Shown here one piece after another: positions 63,017 through 64,000 of a DNA stretch of 64,000 nucleotides. The position numbers and the translations under genes were made by a program. The notes beneath the pieces were generated by a model. It ran no database searches. It was given only the letters and a program-made list of their open reading frames with translations, and was not told the origin of the DNA. Numbering within the stretch: position 1 is the first letter of the stretch; every line of letters begins with the position of its first letter. Origin of the DNA: Lysinibacillus mangiferihumi (lineage in GTDB: Bacteria; Bacillota; Bacilli; Bacillales_A; Planococcaceae); NCBI RefSeq assembly GCF_003049665.1, contig NZ_PYWM01000024.1:1-64000 (forward strand). Direction: 5' to 3'.

Positions 63017-63163
63017 TTAACCGATGATGCCAAAATGCTTTAACAATACGTAAATTAGCCAACCTAATCCGCCTAAAAAAACGACTGCAATAACCATATT
63101 GATTACAAAAAATACCCATACCAAACGGCTTGTACGTTTGAAATTTTGTTCAAAATTATTCAT
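63017..63163 (-). CDS. Small single-span membrane protein
   Basis: 48 residues: MNNFEQNFKRTSRLVWVFFV, a long hydrophobic span with GGLGW and a final HFGIIG. GAGGAG lies 10 bases upstream. It overlaps the gene before by 8 bases, which supports it as a real operon member. Function unknown. Confidence 0.65.
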   Translation of the reverse strand: MNNFEQNFKRTSRLVWVFFVINMVIAVVFLGGLGWLIYVLLKHFGIIG

Positions 63164-63425
63164 GTATGTTCAACTCCTCATTACTTTTCTTTACCTTTAT
63201 CATTTCGTGATTACCAAGACCACCAAACCTCATATGCTCGTCTGCTTGAATCCAACGCTTGCCGCCTATTTGAATCACCTGTACATTTTCATAACTAATA
63301 CCATGTGGACTAAAAACATCTACTCGATCGCCTACTCTCACACGTTGACCTAAAATATCGTGCATTGGGATTTTACTCGAACGGTCTTGTTTACCTGTGG
63401 AAGGTTTAATTCGATGTCTGTTCAT
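63156..63425 (-). CDS. Small SH3-like phage protein
   Basis: 89 residues with GQRVRVGDRVDVFSPHGISY and NVQVIQIGGKRWIQADEHMR, a strand-rich barrel pattern. No enzyme motif. It overlaps the replication gene by 20 bases. Confidence 0.65.
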   Translation of the reverse strand: MNRHRIKPSTGKQDRSSKIPMHDILGQRVRVGDRVDVFSPHGISYENVQVIQIGGKRWIQADEHMRFGGLGNHEMIKVKKSNEELNIHE

Positions 63426-64000
63426 ATTCTTGATTTGCCTTTCCTAGCATCGATAATATTTTTTGGCGTTCTGCTTCAAAATCAATCGTTGATTTATTAG
63501 CTTCAGTTGGTGGTGTCTCATCTTCATTCCGATTATGGAACCATTCAGGAACAATTTCTGTACGACTTTTTGGCTTTTGATAATGATAAGGGTTAGCTTG
63601 CTGTCGCTTGTTATTTTTCTCCCTTTCCTCTTTGGCTTTTAACTGTTGGTAAGTAGTAATCATTTCTTTACGCCAATTAATCAATGTAGCCTCTGCATAT
63701 TTGATTTTATTTCGAGCATTATTAAATACTGCGTTTTGTAAAGCTGCCAGAATTAAATCGACATCTTTGAAATCATCCAAGATATATCCAAGGTGTTCAG
63801 CAACTGTTGGAAGAACTGGTGTAATGTTTTGATTTGTAAATTCAATTAATCTAGCAAAGTCAGATTGAGAAGAAACAGACTGACGACTCTTTTGTTCTTG
63901 TTCTTCTTCTTGTTCTTCTTCTCTTTCTTGTTCTTCTTCTCTTTCTTGTTCTTGTTCTTCTTCTTCCCCATAGTCTTTACAAGGGGTATTGATAGGGTAT
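63406..64000 (-). CDS. DnaD-like replication initiation protein (5' end beyond window)
   Basis: The frame is open to base 64000, so the start lies outside. From the edge it reads YPINTPCKDYG, a Glu/Gln/Arg low-complexity linker of about 26 residues, then a DnaD/DnaB_2-type domain (FARLIEFTNQNITPVLPTVA, ARNKIKYAEATLINWRKEM) and a disordered basic tail. DnaD-like proteins load the helicase at phage origins. The missing N-terminal part usually holds a winged helix. Confidence 0.82.
   Translation of the reverse strand, partial: YPINTPCKDYGEEEEQEQEREEEQEREEEQEEEQEQKSRQSVSSQSDFARLIEFTNQNITPVLPTVAEHLGYILDDFKDVDLILAALQNAVFNNARNKIKYAEATLINWRKEMITTYQQLKAKEEREKNNKRQQANPYHYQKPKSRTEIVPEWFHNRNEDETPPTEANKSTIDFEAERQKILSMLGKANQEYEQTSN

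Noticed and set aside
63890-63970. Repeated TTCTTCTTG units resembling a CRISPR or satellite array
   Set aside because: They are in-frame codons of the Glu/Gln/Arg linker of the replication gene, with no spacers.

Overview
The window looks like the chromosome of a low-GC Bacillales bacterium of the Lysinibacillus sphaericus/fusiformis group. The best taxonomic clue is the gene at 10992-12008, whose product matches, as I remember it, the crystallised penicillin V acylase of L. sphaericus almost residue for residue. Other host genes (YkuI, DegV, YdjG/YdjI, BdhA and DUF998 types) and strong AGGAGG ribosome binding sites fit that group.

Region 1 (1-6.6 kb, minus strand) is a compact operon for a ribosomally made, modified peptide (RiPP), running from a promoter near 6531-6559 past the left edge. 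In transcription order it holds a protein of unknown function, a JmjC/cupin-type Fe(II)/2-oxoglutarate oxygenase, a 45-residue candidate precursor peptide with a textbook ribosome binding site (5154-5291), a hairpin likely to act as a partial terminator, an arginase-fold enzyme with an extra N-terminal domain, a radical SAM/SPASM enzyme, an HExxH metalloprotease, and an ABC ATPase with its permease. I infer that arginines of the precursor become ornithine, that the oxygenase and radical SAM enzyme add further changes, that the protease removes the leader and that the ABC pair exports the product. I know of no described product with this enzyme set.

Region 2 (6.6-26.6 kb) is ordinary host chromosome with small genes on both strands: a Trm11-like methyltransferase, butanediol dehydrogenase, penicillin V acylase, a DUF998 membrane protein, two GNAT acetyltransferases, a degenerate EAL protein, DegV, a zinc-ribbon/SPFH pair, an ABC-2 exporter and a thioesterase. 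It carries relics (integrase tail, clipped nucleotidyltransferase, DUF3800 gene broken by a stop codon), terminators and short repeats.

Region 3 (about 26.8 kb to the right edge, nearly all minus strand) is most of a PBSX-like myoviral prophage. From right to left: DnaD-like replication protein, small early proteins, dUTPase, RusA, a C5 DNA methyltransferase, an HTH protein, a RinA/ArpU-like activator, cargo genes (SRPBCC-EVE-MarR with a palindromic operator, membrane proteins, a ParB-like/Mom-like pair), terminases, portal, minor head protein, protease-scaffold, decoration protein, capsid, connectors, sheath, tube, frameshifted chaperone, tape measure, baseplate, fibre, an SDR cargo gene, holin and endolysin, ending at a terminator (26839-26868). 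The integrase and lysogeny module lie beyond the right edge. A motif [ILV]-x-(G/A)-E-M shared by scaffold, portal and capsid looks like the set of prohead protease sites. At 57485-57570 a pseudoknot-like leader appears to hide the ribosome binding site of a small basic cysteine protein.
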